DNA of 52,735 nucleotides from Sphingomonadales bacterium (GCA_028869175.1 JAGWTB010000010.1:1-52735); one strand, 5' to 3'; positions 33,452-42,522 are shown, counted from the first letter of the stretch. Numbers and translations are program-made. The notes: generated by a model from the sequence alone, not told the origin.

Positions 33452-34348
33452 ATGCACGCATTCGATCCCCTGCCTTACGCCATTCCGGTTTTCATCGCGC
33501 TGGTAGTAGCCGAGATGATCTGGGCATCGCGCCGCGCGCCTGCCGCCTATGAGCCGCGCGATACGCTGACCTCGCTGCTGCTTGGCCTCGGCTCCACCGC
33601 GATCGGCCTGGCGCTGGGTGGCATGGTCCTGGCGGCGGCGGATTGGCTTTACGCACATCGCCTCGCCACGCTCGGCTGGGCCTGGTGGACCTGGATCGCC
33701 TGCTTCGTGCTGGACGATTTCAACTACTACTGGGCGCACCGCACCGGCCACCGCGTGCGGTGGTTCTGGGCGAGCCATGTCAATCATCATTCCAGCCAGC
33801 ACTATAATCTGTCAACCGCACTGCGGCAGACCTGGACCGGCTTCTTCGCGCTGTCGTTCCTGTTCCGCATCTGGCCGGCTTTGATCGGCTTCCACCCGGC
33901 GATGATCCTGACTGTCGGCGGGATCAACCTGATCTACCAGTTCTGGATCCACACTGAGGCGATCGGGCGCTGCCCGCGCTGGTTCGAGGCGGTGATGAAC
34001 ACCCCCAGCCATCACCGTGTCCACCACGCCACCAACCCGGTCTATCTCGACCGGAACTATGCCGGAGTCTTCATCGTCTGGGACCGGCTGTTCGGCAGTT
34101 TCCAGATCGAGCGCGGGGATCAACGGATCGCCTACGGCATCGTTCGCCAACTGGGCACTTTCGGCGTGATCTGGTCGGCGTTCCACGAATGGGCAGCGCT
34201 GCTCAAAGACCTGTTGTCCGCGCCCTGGCGGCACAAACTATCCTATGCCTGGCGGGTACCCGGGTGGAGCCACGACGGCAGCCGCGAGAGCAGCGATGTG
34301 ATCCGTGACCGCTGGCGTGAGCGCGAGGGTCTGGCGCAGCAGGACTGA
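33452..34348 (+). CDS. Sterol desaturase / fatty acid hydroxylase superfamily protein
   Basis: A 298-residue membrane protein with the eight-histidine di-iron signature of the family: HRTGHR, HVNHHSSQHYN, HTEAIG and HHRVHHATN. Hydrophobic segments flank these boxes. Members hydroxylate or desaturate sterols, fatty acids, carotenoids or alkylglycerols. In a sphingolipid-producing bacterium, hydroxylation of a lipid chain is a natural guess but unproven. It is the last of the terC-led gene run. Confidence 0.9.
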   Translation: MHAFDPLPYAIPVFIALVVAEMIWASRRAPAAYEPRDTLTSLLLGLGSTAIGLALGGMVLAAADWLYAHRLATLGWAWWTWIACFVLDDFNYYWAHRTGHRVRWFWASHVNHHSSQHYNLSTALRQTWTGFFALSFLFRIWPALIGFHPAMILTVGGINLIYQFWIHTEAIGRCPRWFEAVMNTPSHHRVHHATNPVYLDRNYAGVFIVWDRLFGSFQIERGDQRIAYGIVRQLGTFGVIWSAFHEWAALLKDLLSAPWRHKLSYAWRVPGWSHDGSRESSDVIRDRWREREGLAQQD

Positions 34349-34475
34349 CCTGCGGCATCGCCGTGTGCCGGTTGCAGGGTCTGGCCTCAGGGAACGCGGC
34401 ATGGCGTCCGTTGCCGACGAACCCGCACATGCCGACCCCCACAGGCTTGCTGACGTCGGTTGCCCGTGCGGTGCG

Positions 34476-34586
34476 GGGCGGTCTTCGGGTCCCGCACCCC
34501 GTTCCGTTGCCAGTTGCGGCGCTGCCTGAGCGCGCCGTTTGCGTAGTGCGGCAGTTGGGACGATCACGGGGTGCCGAAGACCGCCC
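34476..34586. repeat. Long imperfect inverted repeat in the gap after the hydroxylase
   Basis: GGGCGGTCTTCGG (34476-34488) and CCGAAGACCGCCC (34574-34586) are perfect 13-bp arms. Inside them CACCCCGT and ACGGGGTG pair again, and inner bases match in part, so about 110 nt can fold into one long hairpin. The surrounding 338-nt gap (34349-34686) has no coding sequence I accept. Confidence 0.6.
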
Positions 34587-34624
34587 AAGGCAGCGACACA
34601 GGCCCCGCCCCTTTGCCTGCCAGC

Positions 34625-34654
34625 AACGAAAAGGGGCGGATCGCTCCGCCCCTT
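34625..34654 (-). terminator. Terminator of the tonB-exbB-exbD-exbD operon
   Basis: AAGGGGCGGA and TCCGCCCCTT form a perfect 10-bp stem over a 4-nt loop. On the minus strand it is followed by TTCGTTGC. It lies 33 nt after the second exbD stop. Confidence 0.75.
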
Positions 34655-34686
34655 CTGCTCCTTGCAGAGTATGCCTGTGTCCGGAA

Positions 34687-35133
34687 TTACCTGGCGTTGG
34701 CCGCCTTGTTGAATTCCGAATACATTTCGTTGCCGACGAAGCCGAACTTCGTCACGCCCGAACCCTTGATGATGTTCAGCACGCGAACCGACAGGTCATA
34801 GCTGGCCTGGGCTTCGGGCTGGAACTGCAATTCCGGCTCCACCGCATACTTGAGCGATGATTCGAGCTGGTAGCGCAGTTCGCCGTCCGTGATCGGCTTG
34901 CCGTTCCAGAGGATCTGGTTGGTCTGGGTCAGCACAACCTTGTTCTTCACGGTATCCGGGGGCGGAAGGTTCGTCGGCGGCGTAGCGACCGGAAGGTCGA
35001 TGTTCACCGCATGGGTGGCAACGGGAATGGTGATGATGAACATGATGAGGAGAACGAGCATGACGTCGATAAGCGGCGTCGTGTTCATTTCCATCATCGG
35101 CGCGCCATCGTCCTTGCCGCCTGACATTGCCAT
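34687..35133 (-). CDS. exbD: ExbD-type biopolymer transport protein, second copy
   Basis: A 148-residue ExbD with one N-terminal membrane helix (TPLIDVMLVLLIMFIITIPV) carrying the proton-path Asp and a periplasmic domain. It works with ExbB and TonB to couple proton flow to outer-membrane transport. It follows the first exbD after 36 nt. The final codons end in NIIKGSGVTKFGFVGNEM, the typical C-terminal strand. Confidence 0.9.
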   Translation of the reverse strand: MAMSGGKDDGAPMMEMNTTPLIDVMLVLLIMFIITIPVATHAVNIDLPVATPPTNLPPPDTVKNKVVLTQTNQILWNGKPITDGELRYQLESSLKYAVEPELQFQPEAQASYDLSVRVLNIIKGSGVTKFGFVGNEMYSEFNKAANAR

Positions 35134-35169
35134 GGTTGTTACTCCTGAACTGGGGATCCGGCGCGGCGA

Positions 35170-35703
35170 TCAGCCGTTGGGATCAACCGGATTCGAAATG
35201 AAGCCGACGGTCGGATAGCCAGAGATCTGCACGTTGTAGATCGCACCGGCAATGCACCGCCAGGGCGCTTCCACGTCACCGCGGATGTGTACCTGAGGCA
35301 CCTTCTCCGGGTTGTTGCGCAGAGCTTCCGGACCACCTTCGCGCTTCACGATCGCGTCAAGGCGCTTGAATGCCATGTCGCGCAGCTCTTCCGAAGAAAC
35401 CGGCGTGATGTTGTTGAAATAGATGCGGCATTCACCGCCACGATTTGCGCCCTCGAAGCCAGGATCGCCCGCAGAGCGGCCACCGGCATCGGTGGTGCTG
35501 ACCGTCAGCAGCAGGTTCTCGACCTTGTCCTTCGATTCAAGCGAAACCATGATCGGGAGTTTGAGCTTCTCGATCGTCTGGATCGCGACCGGAACCGCGA
35601 TCAGGAAGATGATCAGCAGCACCAGCATCACGTCGACGAGCGGCGTGGTGTTGATGTCGGACATCGGCTTATCATCGCCGCCGCCGCCTACCGAAACAGC
35701 CAT
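35170..35703 (-). CDS. exbD: ExbD-type biopolymer transport protein, longer first copy
   Basis: A 177-residue ExbD. The membrane helix contains NTTPLVDVMLVLLIIFLIAV with the conserved Asp. The periplasmic part is about 30 residues longer than usual and holds two cysteines (RGGECRIYFNN and APWRCIAG) that could form a disulfide. Two dissimilar ExbDs in one operon suggest a mixed or alternate complex. The gene starts after a gap of 110 nt from exbB. Confidence 0.88.
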   Translation of the reverse strand: MAVSVGGGGDDKPMSDINTTPLVDVMLVLLIIFLIAVPVAIQTIEKLKLPIMVSLESKDKVENLLLTVSTTDAGGRSAGDPGFEGANRGGECRIYFNNITPVSSEELRDMAFKRLDAIVKREGGPEALRNNPEKVPQVHIRGDVEAPWRCIAGAIYNVQISGYPTVGFISNPVDPNG

Positions 35704-35772
35704 AGTGTCATCCTATCTTTGCATGGTCCGAACCTTTTCCACGCCTGGGCGGGGTGAAAGGCCCGGGAGCGC

Positions 35773-35798
35773 GGCGGCCGGCCATTGCCGGAACCGCC
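35773..35798 (-). promoter_or_regulatory. Intercistronic hairpin between exbB and exbD
   Basis: GGCGG-CCGGC pairs with GCCGG-AA-CCGCC over CCATT-type loop bases: a 10-bp stem with a 2-nt bulge. A hairpin here could lower downstream expression or mark mRNA processing, fitting the excess of ExbB over ExbD in such complexes. Confidence 0.4.
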
Positions 35799-35813
35799 AC
35801 ACTCGCTGGCGCA

Positions 35814-36578
35814 TTACTTCTTCGGGGCAGCAGCAGCGGCCGGCGCAGCAGCCGGCTTGGCGGCAGCAGCCGCGACGGCCGGCTTGATCGCACCCTTCGA
35901 GGTGATGTTCGCCAGAACGTCGGTCGAGAAACCAACCAGCATTTCGCCGATGCGCTTGTTGCGGGCCTGCAGGTAGTTGTAGGCAAGCACGGCAGGCACG
36001 GCGACGAGCAGACCGAGCGCGGTCATGATCAGCGCTTCACCGACCGGACCGGCGACCTTGTCGATCGAGGCCGAACCGGCAACGCCGATGGCGATCAGCG
36101 CGCGATAGATGCCGACCACGGTACCGAACAGACCAATGAACGGTGCGGTCGCACCGACGGTGGCGAGGAACGGCAGGCCCGAGGCGAGGCGCGAATTGAT
36201 CGTCGCTTCCGAACGGGCGAGCGAACCGTGCAGCCAGTCATGGGCTTCGAGCGAGTCGGTCATCTGGCCGTGGGCGCTTTCAGCGGTGAGGCCATCATCG
36301 ACCAGCTGGCGCCAGGCGCTGTTCTTCTCGAGCTTGGCAGCACCTTCGCGGAGGCTGGCAGCGCGCCAGAAGTTTCCGCGAAGGTCGCGGTACTGGTTCA
36401 TGATCTTCGACTGTTCGAACCACTTGGTGAACAGGATGAAGAACGAACCGAACGACATGATGCCCAGGATGGTGACCGTGGCATAGGCGATGAAGCCGCC
36501 CTGATGGAGCGCCTCCAAGAAGCCGAACTTGTTCTGCGGGGCCGCGGGAGCGGCGGCGGCCAGGAGTTCAAAAACCAT
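35814..36578 (-). CDS. exbB: ExbB/TolQ-family proton channel protein
   Basis: A 254-residue MotA/TolQ/ExbB protein with three membrane helices (FIAYATVTILGIMSFGSFFI; TVGATAPFIGLFGTVVGIYR; GEALIMTALGLLVAVPAVLA). The channel Thr/Ala-rich helices and GLFGTVVGI motif are diagnostic. An alanine/proline-rich C-terminal tail after residue 230 is unusual. It precedes the two exbD genes. Confidence 0.93.
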   Translation of the reverse strand: MVFELLAAAAPAAPQNKFGFLEALHQGGFIAYATVTILGIMSFGSFFILFTKWFEQSKIMNQYRDLRGNFWRAASLREGAAKLEKNSAWRQLVDDGLTAESAHGQMTDSLEAHDWLHGSLARSEATINSRLASGLPFLATVGATAPFIGLFGTVVGIYRALIAIGVAGSASIDKVAGPVGEALIMTALGLLVAVPAVLAYNYLQARNKRIGEMLVGFSTDVLANITSKGAIKPAVAAAAAKPAAAPAAAAAPKK

Positions 36579-36636
36579 GCGAGTAGTCCTCTCAAGAAGA
36601 ATTTGGAAACAGGATCGGCCAACTGGCCGACCGGGA

Positions 36637-36658
36637 GGTACGGGCCAAGGCCCGAACC
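36637..36658 (-). promoter_or_regulatory. Intercistronic hairpin between tonB and exbB
   Basis: GGTACGGGCC and GGCCCGAACC pair with one mismatch over an AA loop. A second small palindrome, CGGCCAACTGGCCG, lies at 36616-36629. Together with 35773-35798 this places hairpins in the two largest gaps of the operon. Confidence 0.4.
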
Positions 36659-36671
36659 CCGGGGTGGGAAA

Positions 36672-37337
36672 TCAGTCTTTCGGAATCTGCCAGCGAACGC
36701 GCGTGGAGAACGAACCCGAAGTGGGCTGCCCTTCACCGTCCATGGCAGGCGTGAAGCGCGCGCGACGCTGGGCGTTGGCGCAAGCCGCATCGTCCAGATC
36801 CGGGCTGCCGCTCGACGCCGTGACGGTGCAGCCGGTGGCCTTGCCGTCGGGACCGACGGAAAGACGGATACCGGTGGTACCTTCACGCTCCTCGCGCAGG
36901 GCGCGCGAAGGATAGTCGTTCGTCGTCACCCAGGCACCGGGATTGCCCTTGGGCACGGCGGACTTGGGCTGGAACTTCGGCGGCGGCGGCGCAGGCGCGG
37001 CGACCGGAGCCGGCGGCGTGATCACCGGGATGACCGGTGCCGGCGGCGGCGGCGTCGTTACCGTCTGGATCGGCGGCGGCGTTGTCGACACGTTGATCTT
37101 CACCGGCGGCGCGACAGGCGGCGGCGGAGCCGTGTCCTTCTTCGGCGGCGGTGGCGGCGGCTCTTCCTTTTTGACTTCTTCCTTGATGTCGACAGTCGTG
37201 ACCTTCTTCACAAGCTGCTTCGCCACATCATAGGCGAGGCCCGTCACCAGCGCATAGCCGGCGGCGATGTGAATCAGGGCGACGATGACAAAGGCGGCAA
37301 TGCGATTGCCGCTCATTTCCTGGTCAGCGTAAGCCAT
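36672..37337 (-). CDS. tonB: TonB energy transducer
   Basis: A 221-residue TonB. One N-terminal membrane helix (AAFVIVALIHIAAGYALVTG) is followed by a Pro/Lys/Glu-rich periplasmic linker (about 50-120) and the TonB C-terminal domain (about 135-221) with YPSRALREEREGTTGIRLSV and RRARFTPAMDGEGQP. It transmits proton-motive force to outer-membrane receptors. A GGAG site lies 14 nt upstream of the ATG. It leads the operon tonB-exbB-exbD-exbD. Confidence 0.93.
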   Translation of the reverse strand: MAYADQEMSGNRIAAFVIVALIHIAAGYALVTGLAYDVAKQLVKKVTTVDIKEEVKKEEPPPPPPKKDTAPPPPVAPPVKINVSTTPPPIQTVTTPPPPAPVIPVITPPAPVAAPAPPPPKFQPKSAVPKGNPGAWVTTNDYPSRALREEREGTTGIRLSVGPDGKATGCTVTASSGSPDLDDAACANAQRRARFTPAMDGEGQPTSGSFSTRVRWQIPKD

Positions 37338-37364
37338 TCAGACGCATCACTCCATTACAACCCC

Positions 37365-37383
37365 GTCCGGAAACATTCCGGAC
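37365..37383. promoter_or_regulatory. Perfect GTCCGGAA-ACA-TTCCGGAC palindrome upstream of tonB
   Basis: Eight-bp perfect arms flank a 3-nt centre, 28-46 nt upstream of the tonB start. It could be an operator or a leader hairpin. The rest of the 348-nt gap (37338-37685) holds a short AT-rich palindrome, AAAATTAATTTT, near 37423-37434 and a T-run near 37502, with no gene I support. Confidence 0.5.
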
Positions 37384-37685
37384 CGACCCCAAGGCATGGC
37401 GAATGCCATTCCCTGTGGCCAAAAATTAATTTTCCACCCTGCCGGTCGGACACGTCTGCCGCTCTGGCCCCGATGACCGTTCGGCAAACTGCGGGCCTGA
37501 TTGTTTTTTTGGCCCGGAATTCCTTGTGCTTTAGCGCCGAAGACCGACCCGCGCAACGCCCTATCCGCACTTCCAGCGGGTTAACGGGAGATTCACCTGT
37601 GTTAAAGCGATTCTCATGAGGGGATGGCAAGCCCGCATTTGCGTCGTCCTCGCAGAGAATCGGCCTTTCACCGGAGTTTCACCGA

Positions 37686-38537
37686 ATGGAATCGTTCAAG
37701 CCCAGCCTGATGAAAGTGCTAGCGGCCACCCTGCTCGCGGGCGCGCTTTGCGGCCCGGTGCAGGCGGCAAAAGCGCCCCCGCCACCCCTGCCGCCGGTTC
37801 CCTATGCCGATCTGGCCGATCTGGCCGATTCGGCACCGCTGGTGCTGCGGGCAGAGATTCGCAAGCAGGCGGTGGTGGAACCCGCCCGCGCCACCGGCGT
37901 TCGGGCGGGCAAGGCGAGGCTCTATGTCGAGGCGCGGACCAAGGCGCTGCTGTTCGGCACCCGCACCCTGGGCGAATCGTTGCGTTACCTGGTCGATGTG
38001 CCGCTCGATTCGCGGGGCAAGGTGCCGTCGCTCGGCAAGAAGACAGTGCTGCTGTTCGCGCGCAGCGTGGCGAACAGGCCCGGTGAACTGCAGCTGGTCC
38101 AGCCCGATGCGCAGGTGCTGTGGGACGCCGCGGTGGAAGAGCGGGTGCGCGGAATCGTCGGCGAACTGATCGCTCCCGGCGCACCCGGGCGCATTTCCGG
38201 AGTGCGCGAAGCGATCTACGTGCCCGGCACGCTGGCCGGAGAGGGCGAGACCCAGCTGTTCCTGGCCACTCCCGATGGCGAACCGGCGGCAATCACCGTC
38301 CATCATCGGCCCGGAGAGCCTGCTGCTTGGAGCGCATCGTTCAGCGAAGTGCTGGAAGGCGCGGCCTCGGTTCCGCCGCGCGATTCGCTGAGCTGGTACC
38401 GGCTCGCCTGCTTCCTCCCGCCCGCGCTGCCGCAGGGGACCAATCTCTCCGAATCGGCAGAAGACCGGGCGCAGGCTGCCAAGGACTATGCGATGGTCAT
38501 CACTCAGCTGGGTGATTGCCCGCGCTTGCGTCGCTAG
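37686..38537 (+). CDS. Secreted protein of unknown function
   Basis: A 283-residue protein with a signal peptide (MKVLAATLLAGALCGPVQA following a short lead) and a Pro-rich start to the mature part (APPPPLPPVP). The rest is mixed alpha/beta with LLFARSVANRPGELQLVQPD and a C-terminal RAQAAKDYAMVITQLGDCPR segment. A GGAG site precedes the ATG. It sits 37 nt upstream of hom. I do not recognise a family. Confidence 0.7.
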   Translation: MESFKPSLMKVLAATLLAGALCGPVQAAKAPPPPLPPVPYADLADLADSAPLVLRAEIRKQAVVEPARATGVRAGKARLYVEARTKALLFGTRTLGESLRYLVDVPLDSRGKVPSLGKKTVLLFARSVANRPGELQLVQPDAQVLWDAAVEERVRGIVGELIAPGAPGRISGVREAIYVPGTLAGEGETQLFLATPDGEPAAITVHHRPGEPAAWSASFSEVLEGAASVPPRDSLSWYRLACFLPPALPQGTNLSESAEDRAQAAKDYAMVITQLGDCPRLRR

Positions 38538-38574
38538 CCCCCCTCGCCTAGGGCGCGGCGCGAAAGGGACTATC

Positions 38575-39882
38575 ATGGCTGAACCGCTTCGTATCGCACT
38601 CGCAGGCCTGGGCACCGTCGGCGCCGGGGTCATCCGGCTGGTCGAGGCGAACAAGGCGCTGATCGCCCGCCGCGCCGGCCGGCCGATAGAGATCGTCGCG
38701 GTCAGTGCCCGCGACCGCACCCGTGATCGCGGCGTCGACATGTCGCGCTACGCCTGGGAAGACGACATGGTCATCCTGGGGGAACGGCCCGATGTCGACG
38801 TGGTTGTCGAACTGGTCGGTGGTTCGGACGGCCCGGCGCTCGCCTGTGCCCGCACCACGATCGAGGCGGGCAAGGCACTGGTCACCGCCAACAAGGCGAT
38901 GATCGCGCACCACGGGCTCGAACTCGCCGCGAAGGCCGAAGCGGCGAAAGTCGCGCTCAAGTTCGAGGCGGCGGTGGCCGGCGGCATCCCGGTGATCAAG
39001 GGCCTGCGCGAGGGCGCGGCGGCCAATGCCATCGACCGGGTCTACGGCATCCTCAACGGCACCTGCAATTTCATCCTCTCGACCATGGAGGACACCGGCC
39101 GCGATTTCGCCGATGTCCTCGCCGAAGCGCAGAAGCGCGGCTATGCCGAGGCCGATCCGACTTTCGACATCGAGGGCACCGACGCCGCGCACAAGCTTTC
39201 GATCCTGGCCGCCATTTCCTTCGGGGCGAAAATCGATTTCGGCGCGGTGGACACCATGGGCATCTCGCGCCTGCTTGCCGCAGACATCGCCCAGGCCGAC
39301 GCCCTTGGCTATGTCATCCGCCTGATCGGCATGGCCGAGGCCGATCTTACCGGCGCAGCGCCGCGCATGTTCCAGCGAGTGCAGCCGCACCTCGTTCCCT
39401 TCGATCACCCGCTCGCCCATGTCGATGGCGCAACCAACGCGGTGGTGGCCGAGGGCAATTTCTCCGGCCGGTTGCTGTTCCAGGGTGCCGGTGCGGGCGA
39501 AGGGCCGACTGCTTCGGCTGTCGCCGCCGACCTGATCGACATTGCCCGGGGCGAAATCGGCGCACCGTTCTCGGTCCCTGTCGCGGAACTGGAGGCCATG
39601 GCCCCCGCAGATACCGGCCACCGGCTTGGCCGCGCCTATATCCGCTTTGCCGTGGCCGACCGTCCCGGCGTGCTGGCCGAAATCACCGCCGCCATGCGCG
39701 ATGCCGGGGTTTCGATCGAAAGCCTGATCCAGAAGGGCCGTGCCGGTCCGGACGGGCAGGTGCTGGTGGCCATGGTGACGCATGAGGGGCCGGAAAGCGC
39801 GGTTTCCGAAGCGCTGCGGCTGCTGGAAGGTTCGGCCAGCCTTGCCGCTGCGCCGCTGGTGATGCAGATCCTGGGCGAGTGA
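38575..39882 (+). CDS. hom: Homoserine dehydrogenase
   Basis: A 435-residue enzyme that reduces aspartate semialdehyde to homoserine for threonine and methionine synthesis. The N-terminal NAD(P)-binding motif is GLGTVGAGV, the catalytic domain holds GILNGTCNFILSTME and the Lys/Glu segment AEADPTFDIEGTDAAHKLSI, and the C-terminal ACT domain (about 350-430, DRPGVLAEITAAMRDAGVSI) allows amino-acid feedback. The ATG at 38575 follows a GAAAGGG site. Confidence 0.95.
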   Translation: MAEPLRIALAGLGTVGAGVIRLVEANKALIARRAGRPIEIVAVSARDRTRDRGVDMSRYAWEDDMVILGERPDVDVVVELVGGSDGPALACARTTIEAGKALVTANKAMIAHHGLELAAKAEAAKVALKFEAAVAGGIPVIKGLREGAAANAIDRVYGILNGTCNFILSTMEDTGRDFADVLAEAQKRGYAEADPTFDIEGTDAAHKLSILAAISFGAKIDFGAVDTMGISRLLAADIAQADALGYVIRLIGMAEADLTGAAPRMFQRVQPHLVPFDHPLAHVDGATNAVVAEGNFSGRLLFQGAGAGEGPTASAVAADLIDIARGEIGAPFSVPVAELEAMAPADTGHRLGRAYIRFAVADRPGVLAEITAAMRDAGVSIESLIQKGRAGPDGQVLVAMVTHEGPESAVSEALRLLEGSASLAAAPLVMQILGE

Positions 39883-39905
39883 GCCCCGATCATGGCAACC
39901 TCCCG

Positions 39906-40346
39906 CTACCGATCCTGCATTTCCCCTTTGGCTACCTTGTCGGCATCCGACCCGGCAGGCGCTTCGGGGATGGCGGCCAGGTCGATCATGTAGACCGGCG
40001 GCGGTGCCCAGCCGCCGATGATGCAGCCCGGCTGGCCCCGGCACGAGCCGCGATCAAGCTGCGGCGCGCGCGGCAGCCCGTCACGCAGCGCCTCGCGCGA
40101 GGTGGGATCGCTCTCTGCGGTCGATGGCACGCGCCATTGCTTGCCATCATCGGGTGCGCAGACGACGATTTCGCCCGCCGAACTGCGCGTGCCGCAGCGC
40201 GGCTTGGGCGCGGGCGGGCCGAATACCTGCTTTTCGCGCGCGATCATTGCCCCGGTGCGGTCGTCCGTCGCCTGTTGCGCCTCGGCGCTAGCCGCCGGCA
40301 GGAGCAGCATCGCTGTCAGGAGCGCGGTAATCCGGCGATGTCGCAT
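39906..40346 (-). CDS. Secreted Cys-containing protein of unknown function
   Basis: A 146-residue protein with a signal peptide (ALLTAMLLLPAASAEA) and a mature part holding four cysteines (PKPRCGTRSSAGEIVVCAPD and GSCRGQPGC) that may form disulfides. It converges on hom with a 23-nt gap. No motif is recognised. Confidence 0.65.
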   Translation of the reverse strand: MRHRRITALLTAMLLLPAASAEAQQATDDRTGAMIAREKQVFGPPAPKPRCGTRSSAGEIVVCAPDDGKQWRVPSTAESDPTSREALRDGLPRAPQLDRGSCRGQPGCIIGGWAPPPVYMIDLAAIPEAPAGSDADKVAKGEMQDR

Positions 40347-40489
40347 GGCACTCGCGTCCCCTTTACGCCCTGCGCATTCCCCGCCGGGCGTTTAATCCCA
40401 CCTGAACGAACGCCACCCCTCGACAGCCGGCCATGCGCTGGCTAAGCGCATTCGCGCAATTCCATACGTATGCAAAGGCAACGAACCCT

Positions 40490-41470
40490 ATGACCGCCAC
40501 GCCCGCCAGTTCGGTTCTCGATCGCGTCCTCGTCCTTGAAATGGTGCGCGTCACCGAAGCAGCCGCCATCGCCGCGTCCAGGCTGGTCGGCCGGGGTGAC
40601 GAGAAGGCGGCGGACCACGCCGCGGTCGAAGCCATGCGTGAGGCCTTCGACGAACTGGAGATCGACGGCACCGTGGTGATCGGCGAAGGCGAGCGCGACG
40701 AGGCACCGATGCTCTACATCGGCGAAAAGGTGGGCGGGGCGATCGGCACCGGCCCCAGGATCGACATCGCGCTCGATCCGCTGGAAGGCACCACCATCAC
40801 CGCCAAGGCCGGCCCCAACGCGCTGGCGGTGCTGGCCTGCGCCGACGAAGGCAACCTGCTCAACGCGCCCGATGTCTACATGGACAAGCTGGCGGTCGGC
40901 CCGGGGTACGCCGAAGGCATCATCGATCTGGCGAAAACGCCGACCGAGAACGTCAAGGCCGTCGCCGCCGCCAAGGGTGTCCAGCCCGGCGACATCAATG
41001 TCTGCGTGCTTGATCGTCCGCGCCATGCCGAGCTGATCGCCGAACTGCGCGGCCTGGGCTGCGGCGTGGTGCTGATCGGCGACGGCGACGTGGCCGGCGT
41101 GATCGCGGTGACCAACGACGATACCAACATCGACCTTTACATGGGTTCGGGCGGCGCACCGGAAGGCGTGCTGGCGGCAGCCGCGCTGCGCTGCGTCGGC
41201 GGCCAGTTCAACGGCCGGCTGCTGTTCCGCAACGAGGATGAGAAATCGCGTGCCCGCAAGTGGGGCATCACGGACCTGAACAAGATCTACACCCGCGACG
41301 AACTCGCCAAGGGCGACTGCATCTTCGCCGCCACGGGGGTGACCGACGGTTCGCTGCTCGACGGGGTCAAGCGCCGCAAGGACGGCACGATGACGACCCA
41401 CACCGTGGTGATGCGCGCCAGCACCGGCACCGTGCGCTGGGTCAAGGCCGAGCATCGCAAGGCCAACTGA
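40490..41470 (+). CDS. glpX: Class II fructose-1,6-bisphosphatase
   Basis: A 326-residue GlpX-type phosphatase of gluconeogenesis. The metal/phosphate sites are visible: VVIGEGERDEAPMLYIGE, IDIALDPLEGTTITA (DPLEGT metal motif), and MGSGGAPEGVLAAAALRCVG. The start at 40490 is supported by the typical MTATPASSVLDRVLVLEMV opening; the earlier frame is not. It lies 607 nt downstream of hom on the same strand, with the secreted-protein gene inverted between them. Confidence 0.94.
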   Translation: MTATPASSVLDRVLVLEMVRVTEAAAIAASRLVGRGDEKAADHAAVEAMREAFDELEIDGTVVIGEGERDEAPMLYIGEKVGGAIGTGPRIDIALDPLEGTTITAKAGPNALAVLACADEGNLLNAPDVYMDKLAVGPGYAEGIIDLAKTPTENVKAVAAAKGVQPGDINVCVLDRPRHAELIAELRGLGCGVVLIGDGDVAGVIAVTNDDTNIDLYMGSGGAPEGVLAAAALRCVGGQFNGRLLFRNEDEKSRARKWGITDLNKIYTRDELAKGDCIFAATGVTDGSLLDGVKRRKDGTMTTHTVVMRASTGTVRWVKAEHRKAN

Positions 41471-41522
41471 ACCCGCCTGCCCGGGGGATTTCGGCCAATC
41501 CACCGCTTCGTGCGGGTGGATG

Positions 41523-41550
41523 TTGCAATCGCGCGACTCTTGGCTAGAGC
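41523..41550 (+). promoter_or_regulatory. Possible promoter of prs
   Basis: TTGCAA (41523-41528) and TAGAGC (41545-41550) are spaced by 16 nt, 36 nt upstream of the prs start. The -10 match is weak. Confidence 0.35.
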
Positions 41551-41586
41551 CGGCCCGGGCGGAATCGCGGCGGAAGGGCACACGCA

Positions 41587-42522
41587 ATGAAGATCATGGC
41601 CGGCAACTCAAACCTGCCGCTGGCGCGCGCCATTGCGAGCTATCTCGAGCTGCCGCTGACCGACGCCAGCGTGCGCCGGTTTGCCGACGAGGAAGTCTTC
41701 GTCGAAATCCATGAAAACGTGCGCGGCGAGGATGTGTTCGTCGTCCAGTCGACCAGCTTTCCGACCAATGACAACCTGATGGAACTGCTGATCTGCATCG
41801 ATGCGCTGCGCCGCGCATCGGCCAAGCGGATCACGGCGGTCGTCCCCTACTTCGGCTATGCCCGGCAAGACCGCAAATCGGGCTCGCGCACGCCGATCTC
41901 GGCCAAGCTGGTAGCCAATCTGATGACCCAGGCCGGGGCCGACCGGGTGCTGGCCGTCGATCTCCACGCCGGGCAGATCCAGGGCTTCTTCGACATCCCG
42001 ACCGACAACCTCTACGCTGCGCCGGTGATGGCGGCGGACATCCAGGCGCGCTACGGTGACCAGTCGCTGATGGTGGTTTCGCCCGACGTCGGCGGCGTGG
42101 TCCGCGCGCGCGCGCTGGCCAAGCGGCTGGACAACGCGCCGCTGGCCATTGTCGACAAGCGGCGCGACAAGCCCGGCCAGAGCGAGGTGATGAACATCAT
42201 CGGCGACGTGAAGGGTCGCGCCTGCATCCTGATCGACGACATCATCGATTCGGGCGGCACGCTGTGCAACGCCGCCGAAGCGCTGATGGCCTCGGGCGCC
42301 GCCAGCGTCACCGCCTATCTCACCCACGGCGTGCTTTCGGGTGCTGCCGTGGCCCGCGTGAGCAATTCGGCGCTCAAGGAACTGGTGATCACCGACACCA
42401 TCATGGCCACCGAAGCGACCAAGGAATCGGACCGCATCCGCGTGCTGACCATCGCCCCGCTGATCGGCGAGGCGATCCGCCGGATTGCTGACGAAAGCTC
42501 GGTCTCCAGCCTGTTCGATTGA
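41587..42522 (+). CDS. prs: Ribose-phosphate pyrophosphokinase
   Basis: A 311-residue PRPP synthase. [14 protein letters not shown] is the ATP/ribose-phosphate flexible loop, [15 protein letters not shown] the metal site and [14 protein letters not shown] the PRPP-binding loop. It supplies PRPP for nucleotides, histidine and tryptophan. A GGAAGGG site precedes the ATG. The length is normal. Confidence 0.95.
   Translation: MKIMAGNSNLPLARAIASYLELPLTDASVRRFADEEVFVEIHENVRGEDVFVVQSTSFPTNDNLMELLICIDALRRASAKRITAVVPYFGYARQDRKSGSRTPISAKLVANLMTQAGADRVLAVDLHAGQIQGFFDIPTDNLYAAPVMAADIQARYGDQSLMVVSPDVGGVVRARALAKRLDNAPLAIVDKRRDKPGQSEVMNIIGDVKGRACILIDDIIDSGGTLCNAAEALMASGAASVTAYLTHGVLSGAAVARVSNSALKELVITDTIMATEATKESDRIRVLTIAPLIGEAIRRIADESSVSSLFD

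Noticed and set aside
35754..37619. A 621-codon open frame on the plus strand
   Set aside because: It is antisense to exbB and tonB, which have clear domains. The frame has no recognisable motif and is rich in Arg and Asp as expected for a shadow.
38548..40044. A 498-codon open frame on the minus strand
   Set aside because: It is the antisense of hom and has no ribosome binding site or domain.
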